A DNA stretch of 64,000 bases from Dyadobacter soli (GCF_900101885.1 NZ_FNAN01000006.1:310001-374000); one strand, 5' to 3'; numbered from the stretch's first letter, positions 33,971-42,742 are shown. The notes: generated from the sequence alone by a model not told the origin. Program-made: numbers and translations.

Positions 33971-34492
33971 TTATTCAAACCAGGCCATCCATTTTCCCTG
34001 CACTTTCATCACCTGTTCGATCAGGTCGCGAACGGCGCCACGGCCGCCGTTTTTGGGAGAAATGTAATCGGCAATAGCGAGGATTTCGTCGGCGGAGTCG
34101 GCCGGGCATGCGCCCATTACACTCGTGCGCATGACTTCGTAGTCGGGCAGGTCGTCGCCCATGAACACGATTTCGTCTTCGATAAGGCCGGTTTCTGCGA
34201 GGTATTTTTTGAACACAGGCAGCTTTCCGTCCGGCGAGGTGCCGATGAAAATATCGGAAACGCCGAGGTATTCGAGCCTTTTTCTTACGCCTACCTGGCT
34301 TTGCGCGGAGATAATGGCCACGCGGTAGCCCATTCTGATCGCCCGGTTGATGCCGTAACCGTCGCGCACGTTGAAAATGCGGGGCTGCTCGCCGGTTTCG
34401 AGGGCGATGACGCTGCCGTCGGTCATGACGCCGTCGATATCAAAAATGAAGGTGGTAATGCGCTTGAAACGTTCCGTTAAAGTCGAATCCAT
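33971..34492 (-). CDS. kdsC: KdsC-like 3-deoxy-D-manno-octulosonate 8-phosphate phosphatase
   Basis: A 173-residue HAD-superfamily phosphatase of the C0, cap-less type. Motif I is FDIDGVMTDG, motif II is AIISAQSQ and motif IV is FMGDDLPDYEVM. KdsC removes phosphate from Kdo-8-P during lipopolysaccharide core synthesis in the cytoplasm. It follows the DUF2520 gene by 64 bp, a pairing I recall as frequent in Bacteroidetes. Related phosphatases with other sugar substrates look similar, so substrate is probable rather than certain. Confidence 0.85.
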   Translation of the reverse strand: MDSTLTERFKRITTFIFDIDGVMTDGSVIALETGEQPRIFNVRDGYGINRAIRMGYRVAIISAQSQVGVRKRLEYLGVSDIFIGTSPDGKLPVFKKYLAETGLIEDEIVFMGDDLPDYEVMRTSVMGACPADSADEILAIADYISPKNGGRGAVRDLIEQVMKVQGKWMAWFE

Positions 34493-34556
34493 GAATAGCC
34501 GAATTGTGAATCCTGCAAATATAGTCTAACTTTTTTCGGGACGATGCGGCTACTTA

Positions 34557-35360
34557 TTATTTTGAAATGTAGAGGTTGCGGATCTTATCGGTGAGCAGGC
34601 GGTAGATTTCCGTGTAATCTTCGTTGGTTTCCTGCAAATATTCGAGGTGCCGGGCGGTCGTTTTCCAGTCGCCGCGCCGGGCCGGGCCGGTCTGGCCGAT
34701 CGAAGGATCATCAGAAGCCAGGGCTTTGTAAATAGTCGTCTGAATGAGCGGTTTCAGCAGCTCAAAATTGATTTGTTCACGTTCCAGCAGGTCGTGGGAG
34801 ATCGTGAGCATGTAATTGGTGAAATTGCTCGCAAACACGGCTGCTACGTGCAGAATGAAGCGCTCGTCGGAATCCATGCGCGTTACATTGCCGCTGATGC
34901 TCGAAGCAAGCTGCATTAATTTCCCCTCGATAAGCTCATTGCGCGATTCGATGCAGAACGGCAACTCGCTGTAATCCATCTCAGCGCCCTTCGTGAATGT
35001 CTGCAACGGGTAGAACACGCCCGTGTGCACATATACGTCGCTGTAAATCTCCACAAGTTTCTGAAATTCAGCGAGCGAGCGCGTACCCGACGTATGCACG
35101 AGGATCACGCCTTCGGGCAGGACAATGCGTTGGATAATGCTTTCGATGGCATCGTCCGTGACGGCGACGACGATCAGTTCGGCTTCGCTTTCGGAAAAAT
35201 TGAGGTCGGGCTGGATGTTGGTATCGTACAAGGAAGAAGCCAGCTGACGCGCTTTTTGCGTGTCGCGGCTATACACCTCGCAAATCCAATGCCCGGCATC
35301 CTCAAAAGCCTGCGCCAGATGCCAGGCCACGTTACCAGCGCCAATGAAGGAGATTTTCAA
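34557..35360 (-). CDS. Rossmann-fold protein with DUF2520 domain
   Basis: A 267-residue protein: N-terminal NAD(P)-binding Rossmann domain (ISFIGAGNVAWHLAQAF) and C-terminal helical DUF2520 domain (LHVAAVFASNFTNYMLTISHDL). It resembles short-chain 3-hydroxyacid or ketopantoate-type reductases. It begins at TTG: the codon just upstream in frame is TAA, so no other start is possible, and the TTG overlaps the stop that an unshifted vapC would use. Function unknown; it is linked to kdsC here. Confidence 0.82.
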   Translation of the reverse strand: MKISFIGAGNVAWHLAQAFEDAGHWICEVYSRDTQKARQLASSLYDTNIQPDLNFSESEAELIVVAVTDDAIESIIQRIVLPEGVILVHTSGTRSLAEFQKLVEIYSDVYVHTGVFYPLQTFTKGAEMDYSELPFCIESRNELIEGKLMQLASSISGNVTRMDSDERFILHVAAVFASNFTNYMLTISHDLLEREQINFELLKPLIQTTIYKALASDDPSIGQTGPARRGDWKTTARHLEYLQETNEDYTEIYRLLTDKIRNLYISK

Positions 35361-35771
35361 TTATCTATCCAATTTTCAAGCTGAATACCAGCCAGGTTTT
35401 CAAAATCTTTCGTGTTTTCGGGTCACTAATGTAAGGTTGTATCGTAACGCGGTGGCGCCAATTAACAGGTCAAAGTCACCAACGATCCGACCGCTTCTTC
35501 TCAATCTTGCTTTCTCTTTGGCATAAATCGAAAAACCCGTAATCGTCGGCAAAGTTTGGGCCGAAAAGGCCAGTTCGAAGCTACGGATCCTTTTCAGGTT
35601 GTCCTGGTATCTGGCCGGAGAGCTATTTTCAACACCAAATAAAAGTTCTGCAATGGTGATCTCGGAGATATAGCAGTTGATGCTGCCAATTTGACGAACC
35701 TTTTTCTTCAAATCAAAATCCCCTTTTAAATAGTGTATGCAAATATTGGTATCTAGTAAATATTGACTCAT
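35357..35771 (-). pseudogene. vapC: VapC-like PIN-domain toxin with C-terminal frameshift
   Basis: The readable ORF (35400-35771, 123 residues) is a PIN-domain ribonuclease with acidic residues in LDTN (Asp7), ISEITIAELLFG and GDFDLLIGATAL. It ends abruptly as TRKHERF. Removing one A from the AAAA run (T run at 35415-35418 on the plus strand) restores TRNTKDFENLAGIQLENW, the usual end of VapC proteins, with stop at 35357-35359. The lost part carries the conserved Asp of the NxxDF motif. The start overlaps the antitoxin stop (ATGA). Either a real inactivating mutation or a sequencing error. Confidence 0.85.
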
Positions 35772-36010
35772 AGTTCAATGTCCCTGGGTGAATCATTGCG
35801 ATTTGAATAGATCATTTTTACAAGTTCTTCCCCGGTTTCCTCACTTTCCCAACTGCCGAATAGGCTGTCTAGAAGAGCTTGTTTGGATTCATTGCTTTCC
35901 ACAACATCTTCGACCACGATCTTCAATTTTCTGTCGCCAAAAATATCCTGAACCGATTTGATGAAACGGTTGTCAAGATCGGACGCATTCACTTGAAATG
36001 TTTGTTGCAT
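35768..36010 (-). CDS. VapB-like antitoxin
   Basis: An 80-residue acidic protein directly upstream of the PIN toxin, with a 4-bp ATGA overlap typical of toxin-antitoxin pairs. Its N-terminal beta-like segment (QTFQVNASDLDNRFIKSVQD) could be the DNA-binding and dimer part, and the acidic C terminus (SWESEETGEELVKMI) the toxin-neutralising part. No closer family is recognised; the role is inferred from position, size and charge. Confidence 0.7.
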   Translation of the reverse strand: MQQTFQVNASDLDNRFIKSVQDIFGDRKLKIVVEDVVESNESKQALLDSLFGSWESEETGEELVKMIYSNRNDSPRDIEL

Positions 36011-36076
36011 GGCCTTCTGAGTAGGTTGCTTATGCTAATATAATCTTTTGCCCTCATATAATCCATTTAAGTACTT

Positions 36077-36781
36077 TCACTCCACCAGCGGCGCCACTTG
36101 CTCCGGCGTCGTGATCCCGCCCGGCAGCTCCATAATGCGCATGTTGCGGAAATGGATTTCAGCGCCTTCGGCTTCGAGGCAGATGTAGCCTTTTTTGCGT
36201 TGGGAGGCGCGCAGGCCGTTCACGAATTTGCCGTTGACGGAGAGTTTCACGGTGCCGTCGACGGCCACTACCACATATTTGTTCCACTCACCTTTGCCTT
36301 TGCAGCGCTTTTCGAGGGACTTGCTGCGGATGCCGCGCGGGTTGTCGGGAATGGCCGTCATACCCATGGTCGGGAAGAGCTCGCCGTGGACGTAATCATC
36401 GGTAGCATTGTGCTGGCGCGCGTAATCGAGTTCCAGCATTTGTACTTCAATGGCCTTGGTGAGTGGGTCGGTTTCCTGGGGCGTGCCTTCACTCCATATA
36501 AATATACCCGAGTTGCCGCCGGCTTCCATATGCTTCCATTCCACTTCGAGGATGAAGTTTTCATACTGCCGGTCGGAGCGCATGACGCCGATAGGCTTGC
36601 CGGAACAGATGAGTGTGCCGTTTTTGACTTTCCAGGTTTCCTTGGAAGTATTAACATCCACCCAACCATTCAGGTTTTTGCCATTGAAGAGCGGCACGAA
36701 CGTCATATTGTCGCCGCTTTGGGCAAATAATGTGCCGTTAGTTAACGCAAGTAGCAACAACGTAACCACTTGTATGCGCAT
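36077..36781 (-). CDS. DUF1080 (3-keto-disaccharide hydrolase-like) exported protein
   Basis: Taking the Met at 36781 gives a signal peptide ([21 protein letters not shown]) and about 234 residues; a start at 36829 adds 16 residues and would spoil it. The mature part is a DUF1080 jelly-roll: [36 protein letters not shown], then [11 protein letters not shown]. This domain is abundant in Bacteroidetes; some members act as 3-ketoglycoside hydrolases, others look like glycan-binding lectins. Divergent from the outer-membrane protein gene. Substrate unknown. Confidence 0.85.
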   Translation of the reverse strand: MRIQVVTLLLLALTNGTLFAQSGDNMTFVPLFNGKNLNGWVDVNTSKETWKVKNGTLICSGKPIGVMRSDRQYENFILEVEWKHMEAGGNSGIFIWSEGTPQETDPLTKAIEVQMLELDYARQHNATDDYVHGELFPTMGMTAIPDNPRGIRSKSLEKRCKGKGEWNKYVVVAVDGTVKLSVNGKFVNGLRASQRKKGYICLEAEGAEIHFRNMRIMELPGGITTPEQVAPLVE

Positions 36782-36849
36782 GAGGCGTAATATGTTGCGT
36801 GTATGAGTTATTATTGTAAAAATCATCATCTAACTAAATGGGTTCAGCA

Positions 36850-37554
36850 ATGAAAATTTTAAAAGGACTGATTTTAATTTTATTACTGAATACCACTTCT
36901 ACACACGCTCAGTATACTTCGCCGATTGCAGCAGGTGTGGATGTCGGTACCGGCATCGGGAGTAATTCCTGGGCTCCGTCTATCATGTATCACGAGGAAC
37001 TCGGACCTCAGAGGCTCCCATGGCTTCGGCTGGGGCTTGGTTTCAGGGCATGGGGTTACTATGGCGGCAGAGACAACCTGAGTACGGAACGCATTGCGGG
37101 GGTCAAGGATTACCTGGAATACCGCGACGTGTCGGTCAACGGCATCAGCTTTCTGGCGGGTGTCAGTGTGAGTTTCTGGAAACTGGATTTCGGCGTCAAT
37201 ACCGATCTGCTGGGTTTTACCTACGGCTCCAAGCGGCATGGGTACTATGAAAAACCAATACCCGATCCGGATGGTACCGGCAAGCCGCATTATGATCAAT
37301 GGCTGGCCGGGAAACCCACGATGTTCAATGCATTGCCGCTCGCGCTTCGGAGGAATACAGGTCAGTCGGAGGCATTTGTACGTTTCCGGGCGGGCCGGAA
37401 GGTTGGTGTGAAACTTGGTTACACGTACGGGCGACTCACTTACACGACCAAAAAGATAGATGGCTTCAATGTTTACCTCGATAACAGCCAGCGACATGTA
37501 TCCAAAACTTACGGCCTCCCGTACGTCGCATTGGCCTTTGCATTAGAGGATTGA
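36850..37554 (+). CDS. Probable outer-membrane beta-barrel protein, unknown function
   Basis: About 234 residues from the second Met (MKILKGLILILLLNTTSTHAQ gives a signal peptide; an ATG at 36838 adds four residues). The mature sequence alternates polar and aromatic residues and ends in Y-x-A-L-A-F-A-L-E-D, consistent with a small beta-barrel. No family recognised. It lies just before the rplM operon and has no clear partner. Confidence 0.65.
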   Translation: MKILKGLILILLLNTTSTHAQYTSPIAAGVDVGTGIGSNSWAPSIMYHEELGPQRLPWLRLGLGFRAWGYYGGRDNLSTERIAGVKDYLEYRDVSVNGISFLAGVSVSFWKLDFGVNTDLLGFTYGSKRHGYYEKPIPDPDGTGKPHYDQWLAGKPTMFNALPLALRRNTGQSEAFVRFRAGRKVGVKLGYTYGRLTYTTKKIDGFNVYLDNSQRHVSKTYGLPYVALAFALED

Positions 37555-37575
37555 CAAATGAATTTCACAAACATA

Positions 37576-37607
37576 CTTGTTATTCAATTTGTTAAACTCT
37601 ATATTTG
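37576..37607 (+). promoter_or_regulatory. Promoter of the rplM-rpsI operon
   Basis: A -33 CTTG (37576-37579) and a -7 TATATTTG (37600-37607) are 20 bp apart. Transcription from about 37614 gives a leader of ~65 nt that contains a small hairpin CTGT-CTTGTT-ACAG. Confidence 0.6.
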
Positions 37608-37679
37608 CACTCCCATTTTGCGATGGACTGTCTTGTTACAGTGTAAATTATTGAAAATCAATTTAATTTTTTGTTAATC

Positions 37680-38123
37680 GTGGATACGTTAAGCTACAAA
37701 ACCATCTCGGCGAACAAAAACACAGTAAACAAGGAGTGGATTGTTGTGGATGCTGAAAATGCAGTTCTTGGTCGTCTGGCCAGCGAAGTTGCTAAAATTA
37801 TCAGAGGCAAACACAAAGCAAGCTACACTCCTCATGTGGATTGTGGTGATAACGTAATTGTTATCAACGCCGATAAGATCAAGTTGACAGGTAAGAAGAT
37901 GACGGACAAAGTTTATGTTCGCCACACAGGCTACCCAGGAGGTCAACGTTTTCAAACTCCTCGCGAGTTGCTCGAAAAACACCCTGAGCGTGTGATCGAG
38001 AAAGCCGTGAAAGGCATGCTTCCAAAGAACCGTTTGGGACGTCGTTTATTTACAAACCTGTTTGTTTACGCTGCCGCAGAACACCCGCACAGCGCACAGC
38101 AACCAAAGCAAATCCAATTGTAA
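37680..38123 (+). CDS. rplM: 50S ribosomal protein L13
   Basis: About 147 residues starting at GTG 37680 ([20 protein letters not shown]), the usual Bacteroidetes N terminus; a TTG nine bases earlier is less likely. Signatures: [20 protein letters not shown] and [11 protein letters not shown]. It binds 23S rRNA early in large-subunit assembly. rpsI follows after 3 bp, the conserved L13-S9 pair. Confidence 0.96.
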   Translation: MDTLSYKTISANKNTVNKEWIVVDAENAVLGRLASEVAKIIRGKHKASYTPHVDCGDNVIVINADKIKLTGKKMTDKVYVRHTGYPGGQRFQTPRELLEKHPERVIEKAVKGMLPKNRLGRRLFTNLFVYAAAEHPHSAQQPKQIQL

Positions 38124-38126
38124 TTC

Positions 38127-38513
38127 ATGGAAGTGATCAACACAATAGGTAGAAGAAAAACAGCCGTTGCGCGTATTTACCTTACACCAGGTAAAGGCGA
38201 CATCAAAGTAAACGGTCGTGATTACAAAGAATATTTCCCATTTGAAGTACACCAGATCGTGTTGCAACAGCCGTTCGCAACAATTTCAGGTGGCAATGGT
38301 TACGATATCAAAGTAAACGTAAGAGGTGGTGGAATCTCAGGCCAGGCGGAAGCTATCCGTATGGCGGTTTCACGTGCACTGGTTCAATACAACGGCGAAT
38401 TCCGCGGCACATTGAAAAAAGAAGGATTCCTTACCCGTGACCCACGTATGGTTGAGCGTAAGAAATACGGACGCGCTAAGGCTCGCAGAAGGTTCCAGTT
38501 CTCGAAACGTTAA
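38127..38513 (+). CDS. rpsI: 30S ribosomal protein S9
   Basis: A 128-residue protein with the S9 pattern: IGRRKTAVARIYLTPGKGDI at the start and the strongly basic C-terminal tail KKYGRAKARRRFQFSKR whose end reaches the P-site tRNA. Three bases separate it from rplM, so they are co-transcribed and probably translationally coupled. Confidence 0.96.
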   Translation: MEVINTIGRRKTAVARIYLTPGKGDIKVNGRDYKEYFPFEVHQIVLQQPFATISGGNGYDIKVNVRGGGISGQAEAIRMAVSRALVQYNGEFRGTLKKEGFLTRDPRMVERKKYGRAKARRRFQFSKR

Positions 38514-38517
38514 TAAT

Positions 38518-38700
38518 TGGTCAAGAGTGGTCATTTATAGTCAAGAATGGTCATGTGTTGTTTTCCTGTTTTGCTAAAACAATACCTGACTACAAATGAC
38601 AATACCTGACCGCGCGGCGAACCGTAACAAATGACTAAAAATTGTCCAGACGTCGCTTATCGTGCCCGATGCTTCGTGCTGCGTAACAAGTCTAAAAATA
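38518..38700. repeat. Intergenic repeat element B (10-bp tandem units plus 29-bp core)
   Basis: Four 10-bp units at 38521-38560 (TCAAGAGTGG, TCATTTATAG, TCAAGAATGG, TCATGTGTTG). Then units in the other orientation (ATACCTGAC twice between 38582 and 38610) lead into the core 38607-38635, TGACCGCGCGGCG ... AACAAATGAC, matching element A at 27 of 29 positions. It fills the space between rpsI and rpsB. Confidence 0.85.
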
Positions 38701-38719
38701 TTTATAATCAAATTCGGCA

Positions 38720-39538
38720 ATGGCACAAATAGAATATAAAGAACTATTGGATGCAGGTGTCCACTTTGGTCACCTTACCCGCAAGTGGGATCCACGGATG
38801 GCTCCATATATCTTCATGGAGAAGAACGGGATCCACATCATTGACCTGAACAAAACTTTGAGCTGCCTTAACGAAGCGGAAGCTGCGTTGAAACAGATCG
38901 TTCGTTCAGGACGTAAGATCATGTTTGTTGCTACTAAAAAACAAGCGCAGGAAATCGTAACGGAAGAGGCGAAACGCCTTAAAATGCCTTACGTAACCGA
39001 TCGTTGGTTGGGTGGTATGCTTACAAACTTTGGCACGATTCGCAAGTCTTTGAAAAAAATGCAGACTCTCGAGAAGATGCTGAAAGACGAAGCCACGGTT
39101 AGCAATATTGCGAAGAGAGAACGCCTGATGCTTACACGTGAAAAGGACAAACTGGAAAGAGTACTAGGTGGTGTAGCGGACCTTACTCGCCTTCCAGCGG
39201 CACTTTTCATCGTTGATGTAAAACGCGAGCACATTGCGGTTGCAGAAGCGAAAAGATTGAACATCCCCATCTTTGCGATCTGCGATACCAACTCAAACCC
39301 TGAACTGGTTGACTTCCCAATCCCATCCAACGACGATGCTTACAAAGCAATCTCGTTGATCACTTTGGCGATCGGTAAGGCTATCGAAGAAGGTTTGATG
39401 GAACGCAAACAAGATAAAGACGATCAGCGCCTGGTAGAGGAAGAAGAAGCTAAACGCGCAGCTGACAAAGGTGAAGAGGCAGCCCCTCGCGCCGAAGTTG
39501 CGGCAGAAGCAGAAGTTGCTGAATCCGACGAAGAGTAA
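38720..39538 (+). CDS. rpsB: 30S ribosomal protein S2
   Basis: A 272-residue S2 protein. Signatures: LLDAGVHFGHLTRKWDPRM, IHIIDLNKTL, TDRWLGGMLTNFGTI and PIFAICDTNSNPE. The acidic extension after residue 235 (EEEEAKRAADKGEEAAPRA) is longer than in E. coli and is expected to be disordered. rpsB-tsf order is conserved, though a terminator-like hairpin lies between them here. Confidence 0.96.
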   Translation: MAQIEYKELLDAGVHFGHLTRKWDPRMAPYIFMEKNGIHIIDLNKTLSCLNEAEAALKQIVRSGRKIMFVATKKQAQEIVTEEAKRLKMPYVTDRWLGGMLTNFGTIRKSLKKMQTLEKMLKDEATVSNIAKRERLMLTREKDKLERVLGGVADLTRLPAALFIVDVKREHIAVAEAKRLNIPIFAICDTNSNPELVDFPIPSNDDAYKAISLITLAIGKAIEEGLMERKQDKDDQRLVEEEEAKRAADKGEEAAPRAEVAAEAEVAESDEE

Positions 39539-39590
39539 AAAGGGCAATATGGCGTAATTTTCAAATGACCCGCCATACTTGACATATACG

Positions 39591-39627
39591 GTAGCCCATA
39601 GCCTCTTGCTATGGGCTACGTTTTTTT
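39591..39627 (+). terminator. Terminator between rpsB and tsf
   Basis: A perfect 12-bp stem (GTAGCCCATAGC with GCTATGGGCTAC), loop CTCTT, then G and seven T. It would reduce tsf transcription from the rpsB promoter. Confidence 0.9.
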
Positions 39628-39721
39628 AAACTTCTCGCGAAGGGATTCCTTAACCATTTAGTGATCCCCGGTTAACGGCCCTTTCACTACAAAACATTAA
39701 TACATAATATTTATCACGATC

Positions 39722-40558
39722 ATGGCAATTACCGCACAAGATGTAAACAAACTCCGCCAGATGACCGGCGCGGGCATGATGGATTGTAAAAAAGCCCTGC
39801 AGGAAGCAGATGGCGATTTCGACAAAGCCGTTGATATTCTCCGTAAACAAGGACAGAAAGTTGCTGCAAAACGTGCTGACAACGCTGTATCAGAAGGAAC
39901 TGTGCTGATCAACATCAGCGAAGACGGTACCAATGGTAAACTTGTTGCCCTGGCTTGCGAAACTGAGCCGGTATCAAACGTGGAAGATTTCAAAAACCTT
40001 GCGCAATCTATCCTTGACAAAGCAGTAGCGGATAACATCGCTGACAAAGACGCGCTTCTGGCTGCAACTTTGGCTGACGGCCGTCCGGTAGCTGAGCACA
40101 TGGTTGAGCTTACAGGTAAACTGGGAGAGAAACTGGAAATCAGCGCTTACGAGAACGTTTCAGCGGACAAAGTTGTGCCTTATATCCACTCCAACGGTAA
40201 ATTGGGTGTGTTGGTAGCATTCGCCGGCGTAAACGGAACGGATGTTGCTGAGCTTGGCAAAGACGTAGCTATGCAGATTGCTGCTATGAAGCCAGTTGCT
40301 TTGGACAAAGACGGTATCGACGCTGCTACCATCGAGCGTGAGATCGAAGTAGGTAAAGAGCAGGCTCGTGCGGAAGGCAAGCCTGAGGCAATGCTTGAGA
40401 AAATCGCTCAGGGTAAATTGCAGAAGTTCTACAAAGACAGCACGCTGTTGAACCAGGAGTTCGTGAAAGATTCTTCACTGACTATCCGTCAACTGCTTGA
40501 GAAAACTTCAAAAGGTTTGACAGTAACGTCATTCAAACGTGTAGCGATCGGCGGATAA
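39722..40558 (+). CDS. tsf: Translation elongation factor Ts
   Basis: A 278-residue EF-Ts, the guanine nucleotide exchange factor for EF-Tu. Signatures are KLRQMTGAGMMDCKKALQEA, GDFDKAVDILRKQGQK and the core-domain repeat; the N-terminal UBA-like domain is intact. Own terminators before and after suggest it can be transcribed alone. Confidence 0.96.
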   Translation: MAITAQDVNKLRQMTGAGMMDCKKALQEADGDFDKAVDILRKQGQKVAAKRADNAVSEGTVLINISEDGTNGKLVALACETEPVSNVEDFKNLAQSILDKAVADNIADKDALLAATLADGRPVAEHMVELTGKLGEKLEISAYENVSADKVVPYIHSNGKLGVLVAFAGVNGTDVAELGKDVAMQIAAMKPVALDKDGIDAATIEREIEVGKEQARAEGKPEAMLEKIAQGKLQKFYKDSTLLNQEFVKDSSLTIRQLLEKTSKGLTVTSFKRVAIGG

Positions 40559-40584
40559 GCCTTTTCAGCAACAAAATATATTGA

Positions 40585-40624
40585 CAACGCCTGGTATCTA
40601 TTTGTATACCAGGCGTTGTTTTTT
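40585..40624 (+). terminator. Terminator after tsf
   Basis: A 13-bp perfect stem (CAACGCCTGGTAT with ATACCAGGCGTTG), 8-nt loop and a run of six T. Confidence 0.9.
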
Positions 40625-40693
40625 CATATTTACAGAAAGTTAAATGCAATTTAATTTTCAGCACACGCTATCGGCGGCATTTCATCAGGCAGA

Positions 40694-41293
40694 ATGGTTG
40701 ATTTACGGAGCAATTCCTGTTCGGAGCATATTTCGACAGATGAAGAATTAGTTACACTCTTCCTCGAATCAAGGGACGATCGTCACTTTCGGCAGCTTTA
40801 CGAGCGCTATGCCGCAAAAGTTTATAAAAGATGCGTCACATTCACCCGGGACGCCACCCGCGCCGAAGACATTATGCATGATGTCTTTATCAAACTGATC
40901 CACAAAATGGGCTCGTTCAAAACGGGCGCCAAATTCTCCACCTGGCTTTTCACCATTACCCACAATCATTGCAGGGACCTCGCGCGCGTCAGCAAGCGCA
41001 AGGTTATTCTCGTATTGGAAGAAAAACCCGAGGCTGTCGGAAAGGAGGAGATTAGCCTCCAAGGGCTTTTCGAAGAGGAAGTTAACCTGGTAATCCTGAA
41101 AGAAGCACTCGACCAGCTGGGCCTGGAAGATAAGGCGATGATATACCTCCGCTATATCGACGAACGAAGTGTCCGCGACCTTGCGGGCCTCTTCCGGATC
41201 ACCGAAAGTGCAGTCAAAATGCGGTTGATGCGGTCGCGCAGGAAGCTTCGCAAGTGGTACCATAAACTTTCAGAAGGCGGTAAATTTTTTTGA
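40694..41293 (+). CDS. ECF-type RNA polymerase sigma factor
   Basis: A 199-residue sigma-70 family protein with only regions 2 and 4. Region 2: LYERYAAKVYKRC ... AEDIMHDVFIKLI ... FSTWLFTITHNHCRDLAR. Region 4: YLRYIDERSVRDLAGLFRIT followed by ESAVKMRLMRSRRKL, the -35 reading helix-turn-helix. No anti-sigma gene is adjacent; the next gene is a DUF3078 outer-membrane protein on the same strand, 99 bp away, a possible target. Which promoters it reads is unknown. Confidence 0.9.
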   Translation: MVDLRSNSCSEHISTDEELVTLFLESRDDRHFRQLYERYAAKVYKRCVTFTRDATRAEDIMHDVFIKLIHKMGSFKTGAKFSTWLFTITHNHCRDLARVSKRKVILVLEEKPEAVGKEEISLQGLFEEEVNLVILKEALDQLGLEDKAMIYLRYIDERSVRDLAGLFRITESAVKMRLMRSRRKLRKWYHKLSEGGKFF

Positions 41294-41392
41294 ATGCGTC
41301 AGAAATTGCTTTACTTTAACCGCTACCTCCTCATTTGTTAGTTATTAAACGGTCCAAAATCAGGTGAGAAAGGCCCACTAAACACATTAACA

Positions 41393-42325
41393 ATGAATCA
41401 AAAACATCAACTCACATCCTTTATTGCTCTAATTTTACTCGCACTTCTGACATTCCCCGCCGTTTCCCAAAACAAAGTTGACCTGACGAATTCGATCAAT
41501 TCGGGCCGCTTGAAAACTGCCAACGATACTGCCTGGCACAAGATTGAATTCGGGGCTAACCTGAACCAGGGCTCTTTCAGCTCCAACTGGACGGGAGGTG
41601 GTGTGAACTCCATCGCATTAGGCCTTTTCCTGAATGCATTGAGTGAGAAGAAAGTAGGCAAGAACTCGTGGCGGAACGACTTCCAGGGTCAGTATGGTAT
41701 CGTCCGCAATAAAGGCCAGCAAAGCCGCAAAAACGTCGACCGGATTTTCTTCGATACCAAATACAACCGCGAACTGACGGCCAAATGGAGCCTTTTCGCC
41801 AATGTGAACTTTCTTTCGCAGTTTGGTAACGGCTACGAATACAACAACAATCCGGACTCGCTCAATTTCAAAAAGAAAGTATCCGGCATTCTCGCGCCCG
41901 CTTACCTGACTGAGGCGATAGGTATCGAATATCGCCCCGTGCCCTACTTCTTTATTGACCTAGCGCCGGGAGCATTGCGGCAGACGATCGTGATCGACGA
42001 GGACTTGTACGTGAACACGCCGGATCAGAAAAACTACGGCGTGCCGATCGGCAAAAAAGTACGTACGGAAGCGGCATTGATCCAGCTCGTGGCCAATTTC
42101 GATAAGGACATCGCGAAGGACGTGAACCTTAAATTCCGTTACCTGATGTTTTCGAGCTTCAAACATCCTTTGAATATAGATAACCGCCTCGACGCCCAGC
42201 TGACAGCGAAAATCAACAAATATGTCAATGTCAACCTCGGTGCGATCATGGTTTACGACGAAGACCAGAGCAACAAGATCCAGTTCGCTCAGGCCCTCAG
42301 CATAGGCTTTTTGTTTGCTTTCTAA
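41393..42325 (+). CDS. DUF3078 outer-membrane protein
   Basis: A 310-residue exported protein (signal peptide ending near PAVSQ, residue 27) of the Bacteroidetes DUF3078 family. It has the typical early segment GANLNQGSFSSNWTGGGVNS and many alternating beta strands, consistent with an outer-membrane barrel; the last residue is Phe, common for barrel insertion. Function of the family is unknown. It stands between an ECF sigma factor and mscL. Confidence 0.85.
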   Translation: MNQKHQLTSFIALILLALLTFPAVSQNKVDLTNSINSGRLKTANDTAWHKIEFGANLNQGSFSSNWTGGGVNSIALGLFLNALSEKKVGKNSWRNDFQGQYGIVRNKGQQSRKNVDRIFFDTKYNRELTAKWSLFANVNFLSQFGNGYEYNNNPDSLNFKKKVSGILAPAYLTEAIGIEYRPVPYFFIDLAPGALRQTIVIDEDLYVNTPDQKNYGVPIGKKVRTEAALIQLVANFDKDIAKDVNLKFRYLMFSSFKHPLNIDNRLDAQLTAKINKYVNVNLGAIMVYDEDQSNKIQFAQALSIGFLFAF

Positions 42326-42350
42326 TCCATTCAACTAACCTCATCTAGTT

Positions 42351-42683
42351 ATGCTTCAGGAATTCAAAACGTTTATCGCGAAGGGCAATGTGCTCGACCT
42401 CGCCGTCGGTGTCGTGATCGGTGCCGCATTCGGAAAAATTACTACCTCATTGGTGGAAGACATTATCAACCCGATCCTGGGACTTGTGATCGGTGGTGTA
42501 GACTTTACGCAGCTTAAAATCGTGCTGAAAGAAGCCGTGGGCGAGACGCCGGAAGTGGCTATCAAGTATGGCAACTTCATTCAGACGCTCATTCAGTTCC
42601 TGATCATCGCCTGGGTGATATTCCTGATCGTGAAACTGGCGAACCGGCTGCGGTTGTCGGAGTCGATGAAAAAGGAGGAGTAG
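42351..42683 (+). CDS. mscL: Large-conductance mechanosensitive channel MscL
   Basis: A 110-residue MscL with both membrane helices: TM1 ([22 protein letters not shown], the pore-lining signature, here given in part as [17 protein letters not shown]) and TM2 ([20 protein letters not shown]). It releases solutes on osmotic downshock. E. coli MscL is 136 residues; this one lacks most of the C-terminal cytoplasmic helix bundle, ending soon after TM2 with SMKKEE. It is 25 bp after DUF3078, so probably co-transcribed. Confidence 0.93.
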   Translation: MLQEFKTFIAKGNVLDLAVGVVIGAAFGKITTSLVEDIINPILGLVIGGVDFTQLKIVLKEAVGETPEVAIKYGNFIQTLIQFLIIAWVIFLIVKLANRLRLSESMKKEE

Positions 42684-42711
42684 AACTAGTTAATCGCGCA
42701 TAAATAGTATT

Positions 42712-42742
42712 AGAGAGGCATATTTCCTGTGCCTCTTTTTTT
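42712..42742 (+). terminator. Terminator after mscL
   Basis: Stem AGAGGCA with TGCCTCT, 9-nt loop, then six or more T. It separates mscL from the murD-ftsZ cluster. Confidence 0.8.

Noticed and set aside
35400-35430. Programmed ribosomal frameshifting in vapC
   Set aside because: No heptameric slippery site or downstream stem is seen; the run is only four A, so mutation or sequencing error is more likely.
40694-41293. Anti-sigma partner for the ECF sigma factor
   Set aside because: The next gene encodes an outer-membrane DUF3078 protein, with no cytoplasmic anti-sigma domain.
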